This document shows positions 18,230-26,634 of a stretch of 64,000 nt of DNA, piece by piece (within the stretch, counting starts at the first letter, position 1; every line of letters starts with the position of its first letter). Both the position numbers and the translations under genes were made by a program. Under the pieces are notes generated by a model that saw only the letters and a list, made by a program, of their open reading frames with translations, did not search any database and was not told the DNA's origin. Where the stretch lies: NCBI RefSeq assembly GCF_007922615.2, contig NZ_CP042301.2, forward strand, positions 806,001-870,000, read 5' to 3'. Source of the DNA: Nitratireductor mangrovi. GTDB lineage: Bacteria; Pseudomonadota; Alphaproteobacteria; Rhizobiales; Rhizobiaceae.

Positions 18230-19168
18230 CTATGCCGCTTGTCCCAGCATCAAACCCATGTTCTGCACCGCCGCGCCGGATGCGCCCTTGCCGAGATTGT
18301 CGAGGACGGCCACTAGATTGGCCTGACCGCGACCTTCGGTGCCGAAGACGAAAAGCTTCATCGTGTCGGTCCCGTTGAGCATGGTCGGATCGAGGCGGGA
18401 AAGGCTGCGGCTCACTTCCAGCGGGACGACCTCGACGATCGTCTTTCCGGCATAGTGGCGATCCAGCGCGGCGTATACGTCGCCGAGCGATGGTGCCCCG
18501 TCGAGATCGGCGAGGTGCAGAGGCAACTGGACGATCATGCCTTGCGCGAAACGCCCGACGCTGGGCGAAAAGATCGGCGTCCTGTCGACAAGGCCATGCG
18601 TCTGCATTTCCGGCAGGTGCTTGTGCGACAGAGCGAGCCCGTAGAGGAAATGCGGCGCGGCGATGTGCTCGGGATGCGCCCCGTCCTCCATCTGCGCGAT
18701 CATCTGCTTGCCGCCGCCGGTATAGCCAGACACCGCGTTGACCGTGACTGGATAGTCGGCGGGCAGGATACCAGCTTCGCGAAGCGGCCGGATCAGCGAG
18801 ATGGCGCCGGTCGGATAGCAGCCCGGGTTTGCCACTAGCCGCGCCTTGGCGATCCGTTCGCTCTGGCCTTCGGTCATCTCGGCAAAACCGTAGGCCCAGT
18901 CCGGATGGATCCGGTGCGCGGTCGAGGTGTCGATCACACGCGTCGAGTTGACACCGTCGAGGATGGCCACGGATTCGCGCGCCGCGTCGTCCGGCAGGCA
19001 CAAGATGGCGATATCGGCTTCCTTGAGCATCTCCTCGCGGAGGCCACGGTCGCGGCGATCGACCTCGGGGATCGAGAGCATTTCGAGGTCGGTCCGCCCG
19101 GCAAGCCGCGTCCGGATCTGCAGTCCGGTGGTGCCGTGTTCGCCGTCGATGAAGATTTTCGGTTTCAT
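18230..19168 (-). CDS. argC: N-acetyl-gamma-glutamyl-phosphate reductase, type 2
   Basis: A 312-aa enzyme of arginine biosynthesis that reduces N-acetylglutamyl phosphate to the semialdehyde with NADPH. Residues 7-16 ([10 protein letters not shown]) form the nucleotide loop, and Cys117 in N-P-G-C-Y-P-T-G is the catalytic nucleophile. Length and sequence fit the short type 2 ArgC of alphaproteobacteria. It follows speB on the same strand after 155 bases, so the two may share a transcript. Confidence 0.95.
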   Translation of the reverse strand: MKPKIFIDGEHGTTGLQIRTRLAGRTDLEMLSIPEVDRRDRGLREEMLKEADIAILCLPDDAARESVAILDGVNSTRVIDTSTAHRIHPDWAYGFAEMTEGQSERIAKARLVANPGCYPTGAISLIRPLREAGILPADYPVTVNAVSGYTGGGKQMIAQMEDGAHPEHIAAPHFLYGLALSHKHLPEMQTHGLVDRTPIFSPSVGRFAQGMIVQLPLHLADLDGAPSLGDVYAALDRHYAGKTIVEVVPLEVSRSLSRLDPTMLNGTDTMKLFVFGTEGRGQANLVAVLDNLGKGASGAAVQNMGLMLGQAA

Positions 19169-19323
19169 GGCTTGTCTTAATTCAAAAAGGAATCTGCGTT
19201 CAATGGCTTGTCGCCATTGGTGGCATCACTTTCCGATGGGCCTGAGGTCCCGCGTGAACATGCTGAATCAGTTTCTCAGCCGCTGGCTTCAGCCTGTGGA
19301 GGCATCCTTGCGTCGTCGGGTCG

Positions 19324-20274
19324 TCATCCGCGCGCCCTCCTTTCGGCAACGAGGCCAAGATAGTGCTGGGCCACCGTCGCGCCTGCAATCGCGGTGATGT
19401 CGGCGTGGTCATAGGGCGGCGAGACCTCTACGATATCCGCACCGACAACGTCGAGCTGGCCGAGCTGGCGCAGCACCGAAAGCATCTTGGCCGAGGAGGG
19501 GCCACCCGCCACCGGCGTGCCGGTGCCCGGCGCAAACGCTGGGTCCAGGCAGTCGATGTCGAAGGTGATGTAGGCCTTTCTGCCCGCAGTCCGTTCGGCA
19601 ATCTGGTAGGCGATGTCGGCCGCCCGCATCTCGTCGATCTCGTAACCGTACATGATCCTTATGCCGCAATCCTCCGGCGCATGGCTGCGAATGCCGATCT
19701 GGATCGAGCGGCCGGGATCGATGACGCCGTCGCGCACGGCGCGGGCGACGAAGGAGCCGTGGTCGATGCGCTTGCCGTCGTCGAACCAGGTATCCTGATG
19801 GGCGTCGAACTGGACCAGTGCGAGGGGACCGTGGCGTTCGGCATGAGCCTTGAGCAGTGGCCAGGTGACGAAGTGGTCGCCGCCAAGCGAAACCAGGAAG
19901 GCACCCGACTTCAGCAGCTTCTTCGCCTCGCGCTCGATTGTTGCCGGCGTCTTCTGGTGATTGCCGTTGTCGAGCAGGCAATCGCCATAGTCGACGACGG
20001 CAAGGTCGGCGAAAAGGTCGCGATCGAACGGATATTGCGGGTCATTGTCGAAGATCGCCGCCGCCCGCCGGATCGCTTGCGGACCGAAGCGGGCGCCAGG
20101 CCGGTTGGTGACGGCCGCGTCAAACGGGATGCCCCAGACGATCGCGTCCGCGCCCTTGACGTTCTTGGTGTAGCGGCGGCGCATGAAGGACAGCGCCCCG
20201 GCATAGGTCGGGTCGCCCGCCGCACCCACATTCGTTCGGGCGGTGAAGGCGTGATCGATCGATTTGGATGGCAT
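19324..20274 (-). CDS. speB: Agmatinase / ureohydrolase
   Basis: A 316-aa manganese ureohydrolase, expected to split agmatine to putrescine and urea. Metal ligands are in the three family blocks: G-G-D-H-F, D-A-H-Q-D and D-I-D-C-L-D-P-A-F-A-P-G-T-G-T-P. The ATG at 20274 follows a purine-rich GAGAGGA site. Five bases separate it from the stop of the toxin-like gene upstream, so the toxin-antitoxin pair may be co-transcribed with it. Proclavaminate or guanidinobutyrase activity is possible, since the family is hard to split by eye. Confidence 0.9.
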   Translation of the reverse strand: MPSKSIDHAFTARTNVGAAGDPTYAGALSFMRRRYTKNVKGADAIVWGIPFDAAVTNRPGARFGPQAIRRAAAIFDNDPQYPFDRDLFADLAVVDYGDCLLDNGNHQKTPATIEREAKKLLKSGAFLVSLGGDHFVTWPLLKAHAERHGPLALVQFDAHQDTWFDDGKRIDHGSFVARAVRDGVIDPGRSIQIGIRSHAPEDCGIRIMYGYEIDEMRAADIAYQIAERTAGRKAYITFDIDCLDPAFAPGTGTPVAGGPSSAKMLSVLRQLGQLDVVGADIVEVSPPYDHADITAIAGATVAQHYLGLVAERRARG

Positions 20275-20278
20275 TTTG

Positions 20279-20554
20279 CTAGCGGTCCTCTCGCGTGTGC
20301 CACAGGCGCAGAACGTAAATTTGCGATGAACTGATCTCGTAACGCATTTCATATTTGCCGACGAGGATACGCCGAACGTCGCGGGGGTCGAACTCCTGTA
20401 TCCTTTCACCGATCCGCGGCTGTTCGAGAAGGCGTTGCGGCGCCGCAGCGAGCGCCTGCACGGTCCGCGCTGCGGCACGCGGGTTGACGGCGGCGAGGAA
20501 ATCGTGGAGCCGGACCAGATCGGCAGAGGCCTTGCTCGTCCAGAAGAGTTCCAT
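20279..20554 (-). CDS. RelE/ParE-family toxin
   Basis: A 91-aa basic protein with the ParE-like pattern. It has an N-terminal strand (M-E-L-F-W-T-S-K-A), a helix pair with D-L-V-R-L-H-D-F-L (residues 12-20), then R-R-I-L-V-G-K-Y-E-M-R-Y-E-I and the closing I-Y-V-L-R-L-W-H-T-R-E (about 78-88). Members poison gyrase or cleave mRNA; which applies here is unknown. The ATG overlaps the antitoxin stop by one base (TGATG), the usual coupling of antitoxin-first pairs. Confidence 0.88.
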   Translation of the reverse strand: MELFWTSKASADLVRLHDFLAAVNPRAAARTVQALAAAPQRLLEQPRIGERIQEFDPRDVRRILVGKYEMRYEISSSQIYVLRLWHTREDR

Positions 20555-20814
20555 CAGCGCGGTGGCGGGAGGGGATCGTCGTCGTCGAGGCTGTCGGCCC
20601 AGGCCTGGACAGCCTGATGATCGATCACGCGTCCTTCATCCACGTCCGCCATTGCCTCGAGTGTCAGGCGTCGTCGCTCTTCTTCCTGTTCGACCCAGGC
20701 CGAAAGCGCCTGCTTCACGATCCAGCCACGCGACCGCTCCAGCCGCGCCGCCATCTCATCGACCTTCTCGGCCAGCGGCAGCGGGACATGCGCTGTCAGG
20801 ACCTTCGTTTCCAT
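20554..20814 (-). CDS. Ribbon-helix-helix antitoxin, ParD/CopG-like
   Basis: An 86-aa protein. The first 45 residues form a ribbon-helix-helix domain (V-L-T-A-H-V-P-L-P-L-A-E-K-V, then S-R-G-W-I-V-K-Q-A-L). An acidic C-terminal half ending in D-D-D-D would wrap the toxin. The ATG at 20814 has GGAGA 5-6 bases upstream; TTG at 20826 is a less likely alternative. A four-half-site operator lies directly upstream, so autorepression is expected. Confidence 0.88.
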   Translation of the reverse strand: METKVLTAHVPLPLAEKVDEMAARLERSRGWIVKQALSAWVEQEEERRRLTLEAMADVDEGRVIDHQAVQAWADSLDDDDPLPPPR

Positions 20815-20824
20815 TGTCGTCTCC

Positions 20825-20857
20825 AATCACACTCAATCATAGTGATTGACAGTGATT
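20825..20857 (-). promoter_or_regulatory. Four-half-site operator of the toxin-antitoxin pair
   Basis: Hexamers AATCAC (20825), AATCAT (20835), GTGATT (20842) and GTGATT (20852) are arranged with 10-base periodicity on each side. They are symmetrical about base 20841, with one mismatch among the four. Two ribbon-helix-helix dimers or tetramers could bind side by side. It overlaps the region just upstream of the antitoxin ATG. Confidence 0.7.
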
Positions 20858-20876
20858 TGGTCGAGGGTGAATGCAC

Positions 20877-20906
20877 AAAAAAAGCGGGCCCGAAGGCCCG
20901 CTTTTC
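20877..20906 (-). terminator. Rho-independent terminator of rplM-rpsI
   Basis: The stem AGCGGGCC with GGCCCGCT around a short loop (about 20883-20902 on the + strand) is flanked by A-runs and T-runs. Read on the - strand it ends in a run of seven or more T, just after the rpsI stop. The symmetrical flanks make it usable in both directions. Confidence 0.85.
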
Positions 20907-20929
20907 CGATTGTCTGCCAGTTGTGAAGT

Positions 20930-21415
20930 CTAGCGCTTCGAGAACTGGAACGACCGGCGGGCCTTGCGCTTGCCGTATTTCTTTCGCTCGACGGTGCGGC
21001 TGTCGCGGGTCAGGAAGCCACCCTTCTTGAGCGTGGAGCGAAGCTCCGGCTCATAGTGCGTCAGTGCCTTGGAGATGCCGTGACGCACGGCACCGGCCTG
21101 GCCGGAAAGGCCACCGCCGGTGACCGTCGCGATGATGTCGTACTGGCCGTCGCGGTTCGACGCGACGATCGGCTGGCGCAGGATCATCTGCAGCACCGGC
21201 CGGGCGAAGTACTTGTCGAATTCCTTGTCGTTGACGGTGATCTTGCCGGAACCCGGCTTGACCCAGACGCGCGCGATCGCATCCTTACGCTTGCCGGTCG
21301 CATAGGCGCGGCCATGCGCGTCCAGCTTCTGGACATGCACCGGTGCCGCAGGCTCCTCGGTGGCGACAACGCCGGTGGCGGCGCCGAGTTCTTCGAGCGA
21401 ATTGAGCTCAGCCAT
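20930..21415 (-). CDS. rpsI: 30S ribosomal protein S9
   Basis: A 161-aa ribosomal protein. The conserved core starts after an acidic N-terminal extension of about 35 residues common in alphaproteobacteria. It carries [13 protein letters not shown], the [10 protein letters not shown] block, and the basic C-terminal tail ending F-Q-F-S-K-R that reaches the P-site tRNA. The ATG at 21415 lies 1 base after the rplM stop, so the two are coupled. A strong terminator follows. Confidence 0.98.
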   Translation of the reverse strand: MAELNSLEELGAATGVVATEEPAAPVHVQKLDAHGRAYATGKRKDAIARVWVKPGSGKITVNDKEFDKYFARPVLQMILRQPIVASNRDGQYDIIATVTGGGLSGQAGAVRHGISKALTHYEPELRSTLKKGGFLTRDSRTVERKKYGKRKARRSFQFSKR

Positions 21416-21416
21416 A

Positions 21417-21878
21417 TCAGGCCCTCTTGTTCTTGCGGTTGAGCGCGGCGACGTCGAGCGCCTCCGGCTGCTGGGCGGCATGCGGATGTTCGGTGCCCGC
21501 ATAGACGCGAAGGTTCTTCATCTGGCGCCGTCCGAGTGGGCCGCGCGGGATCATGCGTTCGACGGCCTTTTCGATGACGCGCTCGGGAAAGCGCCCCTCG
21601 AGCAACTGGCTCGCGCTACGCTGCTTGACGCCCCCGGGATGGCCCGTGTGCCAGTAGTAGATCTTGTCCGACAGCTTCTTGCCGGTGAGCGCCACCTTGT
21701 CGGCGTTGATGACGATGACATTGTCGCCGTCGTCGACATGCGGGGTGAAGGTCGGCTTATGCTTGCCGCGCAGGCGGTTGGCGACGATGGAGGCGAGGCG
21801 GCCGACGACGAGACCTTCGGCGTCGATCAGCACCCACTTCTTCTCCACGTCCGCAGGCTTCTGCGAATAGGTTTTCAT
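21417..21878 (-). CDS. rplM: 50S ribosomal protein L13
   Basis: A 153-aa ribosomal protein, full length. Characteristic segments are [16 protein letters not shown], the [10 protein letters not shown] block, and [13 protein letters not shown]. The ATG at 21878 begins M-K-T-Y-S-Q-K-P, as in related rhizobia. It is first in the rplM-rpsI pair; the 229 bases upstream should hold the promoter. Confidence 0.98.
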   Translation of the reverse strand: MKTYSQKPADVEKKWVLIDAEGLVVGRLASIVANRLRGKHKPTFTPHVDDGDNVIVINADKVALTGKKLSDKIYYWHTGHPGGVKQRSASQLLEGRFPERVIEKAVERMIPRGPLGRRQMKNLRVYAGTEHPHAAQQPEALDVAALNRKNKRA

Positions 21879-22107
21879 GGTCTGTGCTTCCGAATGGACC
21901 TTCGCGAACGAAGGCGTTTCTTGTTGCTTGAATTTCGCCGGCACCGGTGAAGGTCGCCGACAAAAGTACAGACCGCACCAGTTTCCCGGTACGGTCGCAG
22001 GGCTCATAGAGGCTCACGACAACGCCGTCAAGTCAGAACATCTTGTTGTGTGAAATTTATCAAAGCAATTTCAACAGGTTAGAAATATGGTATCAAAATA
22101 CCGCAGA

Positions 22108-22557
22108 TTATTTAGGTTTTGGCGGGATCGAATAGGTGCCTGTCGCGTGTGCGACGGTCACTCCTTCGGCCCCGGCCCTCATGTCGATCTCGAAGACCAT
22201 CAGGCTCCTGCCCAGCTTGATGATGCGGCAGTGGCCATCGACGGGTCCGGCCGGCGCCTTGCGCACGAAGTTGATGTTGAGGTTCGTCGTGACCGACAGC
22301 GCGTCGGGGCCCGCATGCGACAAAACGCAAACATAACCGCCGATGTCGGCCAAGGTGAACAGAGAAGGGCCTGAGACGGTATTGCCCGGGCGCAGATGCT
22401 TCTCGGTCGCGTCGAGCCTGACCGAACAGCCGCCCGGCACGACCGCGGTGGCGTAGAAGCTCGACGTACCGGAATTGAGCTGCGGAAACTCGCGCTCCAT
22501 CAGCGCGTTGACCTCCTCGACACTCAAGACCGGCACGAGGCCGGAATTGCTCGCCAA
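22108..22557 (-). CDS. PaaI-type acyl-CoA thioesterase
   Basis: A 149-aa hotdog-fold thioesterase. The S-G-P-S-L-F-T-L-A-D-I-G-G-Y segment supplies the helix with the catalytic Asp, followed by N-L-N-I-N-F-V-R-K-A as in the PaaI/YdiI group. TTG at 22557 is chosen because GGGGAGAG lies 5-6 bases upstream and the stop of the crotonase gene lies just before it. The location suggests it hydrolyses an acyl-CoA made in the same pathway as the upstream crotonase. Substrate unknown. Confidence 0.85.
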   Translation of the reverse strand: MASNSGLVPVLSVEEVNALMEREFPQLNSGTSSFYATAVVPGGCSVRLDATEKHLRPGNTVSGPSLFTLADIGGYVCVLSHAGPDALSVTTNLNINFVRKAPAGPVDGHCRIIKLGRSLMVFEIDMRAGAEGVTVAHATGTYSIPPKPK

Positions 22558-22568
22558 TTCACTCTCCC

Positions 22569-23432
22569 CTATTTCGGCGCGTTGATCGGCTGGTTCTGTG
22601 TCCAATCGAAGGTGCCGAGGTCGCGTTCGCGTACAGCCTGCTTCCAGCCGCGTTCCTCGGCCCTGTGCTTGAAGTTGAGCCCTTCCGGCGAGTGGCGCGT
22701 GATACCGTCAAAGATGGTGGCGAACATCTGCGTCTGTTTCAGCCCCATCGCCTCGATCGCCTGGTTGACCACCAGTTTCTGCATCATCAACTGGTTGACC
22801 GGCACGCCGGCCATGCGCTCGGCGAGCCGCTCGACCTCGGCGTCGAGTTCGGCGGCCGGCACGGACTTCAGAACCAGCCCGATTTGCTCGGCTTCCGTTC
22901 CCTTGATGCGATCACCGGTGAAGAGCATGCGCTTGGCCCGTTCGGGGCCGAGCCGGTAGACCCACATCGCCGTCGTCGGGCAGCCCCAGACCCGGACCGG
23001 CATGTAACCGATCTCTGCATCGTCCGCCATCACGATCATGTCGCAGCAGAGCGCGATGTCTGAGCCGCCGGCGACGGCGAAGCCGTGAACCTTGCAGATG
23101 ACCGGCCTGTAGCTGCGCCACAGGGACATGAAGAGCTCCGTGTTACGCATCATGAAGGCGTAATCCTTCATCGGGTCCCACGGCATCTCCTGGGTCATCT
23201 CATGCCCGCGGCCTGCCGATGCCTGTGCATAGTAGGCGAGGTCGTAGCCGGCGCAGAACGCCTTGCCGGCGCCGGAAAGTACGATGACATGGACTCCCGC
23301 GTCGGAATTGGCCAGCTCCACCGCCGCGGCCAGTTCGCGCGGCAGGTCATCGTCGATGGCGTTCATCACGTCGGGTCTGTTAAGCGTGATGCGGCCGATC
23401 CGCCCGTCCTTTTCATAGTGAACCTTCGCCAC
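22569..23432 (-). CDS. Crotonase / enoyl-CoA hydratase family protein
   Basis: A 287-aa crotonase-fold enzyme acting on an acyl-CoA. The oxyanion-hole segments are visible: A-F-C-A-G-Y-D-L (near 59-66) and H-G-F-A-V-A-G-G-S-D-I-A-L (near 117-129). The second catalytic glutamate of true hydratases is replaced (M-P-V instead of Q-P-E), and the first is Asp, so simple hydration is doubtful. GTG at 23432 follows GGGAGGAAGC. It is upstream of the thioesterase and divergent from a second crotonase gene. Confidence 0.85.
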   Translation of the reverse strand: MAKVHYEKDGRIGRITLNRPDVMNAIDDDLPRELAAAVELANSDAGVHVIVLSGAGKAFCAGYDLAYYAQASAGRGHEMTQEMPWDPMKDYAFMMRNTELFMSLWRSYRPVICKVHGFAVAGGSDIALCCDMIVMADDAEIGYMPVRVWGCPTTAMWVYRLGPERAKRMLFTGDRIKGTEAEQIGLVLKSVPAAELDAEVERLAERMAGVPVNQLMMQKLVVNQAIEAMGLKQTQMFATIFDGITRHSPEGLNFKHRAEERGWKQAVRERDLGTFDWTQNQPINAPK

Positions 23433-23563
23433 CTGCTTCCTCCCGTCGCCGATCTTCCGTTTTCGTAAACGTCAATCAGCATTGCCGTTTCCGGGCTGTT
23501 CTTCAAGCCGCATCGTGATAGTTCTCGAATGCAAGGGCAGGGCCCACAAAGGGAGAAGACGCG

Positions 23564-24388
23564 ATGGCGGAAATTGTCGCTCTCGATCTCGAGGAGAGTT
23601 CGACCGGACTTGTCGCGACCGACCTTCAAGACGGCGTGCTCACGGTCACCCTGTCGAATCCGCCGGCGCATGCGCTTTCCATGGAGATGATCGCGACGCT
23701 GCATCGCACCCTCGATGCCGCGCGATCCGACAAGGCAGTGCGCGTGCTGGTGCTTGCTTCGTCCGGCAAGATCTTTTGTGCCGGCCATGATCTCAAGGAG
23801 ATGGCCGCCCATCGCGCCGATCCCGACGGTGGCCGCGCGTTCCTCGAAGACCTTTTCCGTCGCTGCTCGGAACTGATGAAGGCAATCGTTCGCCTGCCGA
23901 AGCCGGTGATTGCCAGGGTTGACGGCATCGCGACTGCGGCCGGCTGCCAGCTCGTCGCCAGCTGCGATCTTGCGATTGCCTCGGAGGCGGCGCGCTTTTG
24001 TACCCCCGGTGTCAATCTAGGCGGCTTCTGCTCGACGCCGATGGTGGCGCTGTCGCGCAACGTGTCGCGCAAACACGCCATGGAAATGCTTCTTACCGGC
24101 GAGATGATCGACGCCCAGACGGCGCGCGATTTCGGCCTCGTCAATCGCGTCGTGCCGCCGGAATATCTCGACCAGGTGACGGCGAAATATGCCGCCGCCA
24201 TCGCCTCCAAGTCGCCAGCCGCCATCGCGCGCGGCAAGCGCGCCTTCCACGAGCAGGCCGACATGCGCCTTTCGGAAGCATATGACTATGCTTCCGCCGT
24301 GATGGTCGAAGGTTTCATGACGCGCGATTCCGACGAGGGAATCGATGCGTTCGTCTCGAAACGTAAGCCCGAGTGGAAGGGCGAATAG
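23564..24388 (+). CDS. Enoyl-CoA hydratase-like protein, ECHDC3 type
   Basis: A 274-aa crotonase-fold protein. I-F-C-A-G-H-D-L-K-E-M and T-A-A-G-C-Q-L-V-A-S-C-D, then C-T-P-G-V-N-L-G-G-F-C-S-T-P, match the ECHDC3 subgroup. Both catalytic glutamates of classical enoyl-CoA hydratase are replaced (Gln and Gly), so the reaction is uncertain. GGGAGAAGACGCG precedes the ATG. Seventy bases separate its stop from the CoA-binding protein gene downstream, which may be in the same operon. Confidence 0.85.
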   Translation: MAEIVALDLEESSTGLVATDLQDGVLTVTLSNPPAHALSMEMIATLHRTLDAARSDKAVRVLVLASSGKIFCAGHDLKEMAAHRADPDGGRAFLEDLFRRCSELMKAIVRLPKPVIARVDGIATAAGCQLVASCDLAIASEAARFCTPGVNLGGFCSTPMVALSRNVSRKHAMEMLLTGEMIDAQTARDFGLVNRVVPPEYLDQVTAKYAAAIASKSPAAIARGKRAFHEQADMRLSEAYDYASAVMVEGFMTRDSDEGIDAFVSKRKPEWKGE

Positions 24389-24458
24389 CAAAGAACGCGT
24401 CCGGTCGCCGAGCGCTTGCCGCTTGATTGATGCGGCGGCTTCCGGCACATGCGTTGCC

Positions 24459-24980
24459 ATGAACCACGACGCCTACGACAACACCTATATCTCCGGCATC
24501 CTCAACTCGGTGAAGACGGTCGCCATAGTCGGCGCCTCGGCGAATGACGTCCGTCCTTCCTTCTTTGTCACCAAATATCTGATCGACAAGGGTTACACGG
24601 TGTTTCCGGTCAACCCGGGCCAGGCCGGCAAGGAAATCCTCGGCCGGCCTGTGTTTGCGACCCTGGCGGATGTTCCCGAGCCGGTCGACATGGTCGACAT
24701 CTTCCGCCCCTCGGCGGCGGTGCCAGCGATTGTCGACGAGGCGCTGGCGCTCGATCCGCTTCCCAAGGTCATCTGGATGCAACTCACCGTTCGCGATGAC
24801 GAGGCGGCCGCCCGCGCCGAGGCCGCCGGCATCAAGGTCGTCATGGATCGGTGTCCGAAGATCGAGTATGCGCGGCTTTCCGGCGAAATCGGCTGGAATG
24901 GCGTCAATAGCCGTGTGATTTCCGCGAAAAAACCGCTGATGCGTTCCGGTTTCCAGAGCTTCGGCATCCGTCAGCGCTAG
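24459..24980 (+). CDS. CoA-binding domain protein (YccU-like)
   Basis: A 173-aa single-domain Rossmann protein of the CoA_binding_2 family. It has T-V-A-I-V-G-A-S-A-N (nucleotide loop), V-F-P-V-N-P-G-Q, D-I-F-R-P-S (about 82-87) and V-V-M-D-R-C-P-K-I-E-Y near the C-terminus. It may bind CoA or an acyl-CoA and modulate the neighbouring crotonase or metabolism generally; no catalytic motif is visible. The ATG at 24459 gives the usual family length. Confidence 0.85.
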   Translation: MNHDAYDNTYISGILNSVKTVAIVGASANDVRPSFFVTKYLIDKGYTVFPVNPGQAGKEILGRPVFATLADVPEPVDMVDIFRPSAAVPAIVDEALALDPLPKVIWMQLTVRDDEAAARAEAAGIKVVMDRCPKIEYARLSGEIGWNGVNSRVISAKKPLMRSGFQSFGIRQR

Positions 24981-24992
24981 GCAGCCGCGCCA

Positions 24993-25883
24993 TTACACAT
25001 AGCGCATGCCGAGCAGCCGGTAGGGCCAGTAGCTTTCCTCGGTAGCGATCAGCCTGAGGATTGTCGCAGGCGGCATGCCGGTCATGCGGCGGACCTCGCG
25101 CCCCATATGCGCCTGATCGGCAAAGCCGCTGTCGGCCGCAAGCCCCGCATAGTCGGGCTTGGCGTCGTCCGTCATCACCCGTGCAAAAAGCTCTTCGTTG
25201 CGGGCAAGGAGGGAAAGTTCGCGCTGCGTGCGGCCTGTCTGGCGCTTGATGCGCCTTTGCAACTGCCGCAGGCTTCGCCCGGTACCGGAGAGGGCTGCGC
25301 GCGTTGCCAGGGCTTGGGTCCAGTCCCGCATCCAGAACGGCGATAGCCCGCTCTGAGGGCGCCGCCTGGCCCACAGCGGCAGGATCTCATCCTCGAAGCG
25401 CGCAAATCGCTGCCCGACCGTTCCAGCTTGAAAGACAGGGGCCAGCGTTTCTACCAAGTCGGGAGGCAGGGCGTCTGCCGCGGCAAGATGTTTGTCGAAC
25501 AGCGGCGCGACGCTTGTCCCCATGAGAACTTCCCAGACATCAGGGTAGAAGCCGACCGTCAAGACGAGAACCTGGCCGGGGCTCCAGGTCGTCACTGGCG
25601 CGCTACCCGGTCCTGAGACCATCAGCCTTGGCAGCGCGACGCCGGTTTCTGGTGCGGCCTTTTCCGAGTCGTTGGTGACCAGGTGCAGTTGGCCTTCGAG
25701 ATGCCAGGTCAGCGCGCAGTAAGGCGAAAGCGGAAAGTGATTGAAGCGGTCCTTGTGGGGAAGGGCACTGCCCCTCGTGTCCCGTACGATCCCCAGGACG
25801 ACACAGGCCGCGAGCGAAGGTCGCGGCAGGAGCATCATGGCCTTCGCCCGTTGCGATTGAGTGGCTGGCGGGTTCATGCGCAT
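24993..25883 (-). CDS. AraC-family transcriptional regulator
   Basis: A 296-aa regulator. The last 90 residues hold the two helix-turn-helix motifs of AraC proteins (S-L-R-Q-L-Q-R-R-I-K-R, then L-A-A-D-S-G-F-A-D-Q-A-H-M-G-R-E-V-R-R). The N-terminal part is a cupin-like sensor without recognisable motif. The best alternative start is the second Met at 25877. It is divergent from the lone nuoB by 83 bases. Its target and ligand are not known. Confidence 0.85.
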   Translation of the reverse strand: MRMNPPATQSQRAKAMMLLPRPSLAACVVLGIVRDTRGSALPHKDRFNHFPLSPYCALTWHLEGQLHLVTNDSEKAAPETGVALPRLMVSGPGSAPVTTWSPGQVLVLTVGFYPDVWEVLMGTSVAPLFDKHLAAADALPPDLVETLAPVFQAGTVGQRFARFEDEILPLWARRRPQSGLSPFWMRDWTQALATRAALSGTGRSLRQLQRRIKRQTGRTQRELSLLARNEELFARVMTDDAKPDYAGLAADSGFADQAHMGREVRRMTGMPPATILRLIATEESYWPYRLLGMRYV

Positions 25884-25966
25884 CCGCTTGGTGTCGTTTC
25901 GTTTCTATACCGCTCCCCACCACACCGGGCAAAACCATGGCTCCTCTCAACGAGCGAGCTTGAGCC

Positions 25967-26494
25967 ATGCCAATACAGAACGCTCCTCACGTCCAGGATG
26001 TGCGCGAACCTCTTGCCGGCTTCTCGGACGTCCTCGCCGACAAGGGCTATCTCGTCACCAGCATGAGTGACCTGATCGGCTGGGCGCGCACCGGCTCGCT
26101 ACATCAATTGGCGTTCGGTCTGGCCTGCTGTGCGGTCGAGATGATGCAGATGTTCGGCCCGCGCTACGATTTCGAGCGTTTCGGCATGGCGCTGCCCGGC
26201 ACGCCGCGCCAGGCCGATCTGATGATCGTCGCCGGCACTCTCACCAACAAGATGGCTCCGGCACTGCGAAAGGTCTACGACCAGATGGCCGAGCCGCGCT
26301 ACGTAATTTCGATGGGAAGCTGCGCCAATGGCGGTGGTTACTATCACTACTCCTATTCGACCGTGCGCGGATGCGATCGCATTATACCGGTCGACATCTA
26401 CGTGCCGGGTTGCCCGCCGACAGCGGAGGCCCTGCTTTATGGGGTGCTCCTCCTGCAGCAGAAGATCAGGCGCAATTCCACCATCGAGCGCTGA
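25967..26494 (+). CDS. nuoB: NADH-quinone oxidoreductase subunit B paralogue, isolated
   Basis: A 175-aa NuoB/PSST-type subunit that would carry iron-sulphur cluster N2 of complex I. All four ligands are present: Cys54-Cys55 (L-A-C-C-A-V-E-M), Cys119 (G-S-C-A-N-G-G-G) and Cys149 (P-G-C-P-P). No nuoA or nuoC neighbours it; an AraC regulator and metY flank it instead. It is therefore either a second, unlinked copy or a moonlighting paralogue. The protein looks intact, not decaying. Confidence 0.93.
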   Translation: MPIQNAPHVQDVREPLAGFSDVLADKGYLVTSMSDLIGWARTGSLHQLAFGLACCAVEMMQMFGPRYDFERFGMALPGTPRQADLMIVAGTLTNKMAPALRKVYDQMAEPRYVISMGSCANGGGYYHYSYSTVRGCDRIIPVDIYVPGCPPTAEALLYGVLLLQQKIRRNSTIER

Positions 26495-26577
26495 CGCGCG
26501 GGCGGACGCCTTCCTCGCGCAAGACGACCTCGTCCTCCCAACCGGCTCGTGGTCGAAAATCCCCTTTGCCATTGTCG

Positions 26578-26601
26578 GCCCGCTTTGCCATGAAGGCGGG
26601 C
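26578..26601 (+). other. Hairpin in the metY leader
   Basis: GCCCGC (26578-26583) can pair with GCGGGC (26596-26601), extended by TT/AA inside. No T-run follows, so it is not a clear terminator. It lies 33-56 bases before the metY ATG and could affect metY mRNA. It does not match the SAM-II riboswitch consensus. Confidence 0.35.
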
Positions 26602-26634
26602 GCTACAGTGGCTTCTGAATGAAGGAGGGGAAAC

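Noticed and set aside
26495..26634. SAM-II riboswitch upstream of metY
   Set aside because: A GTGGT occurs, but the following GATTTG and the later pseudoknot bases are absent.
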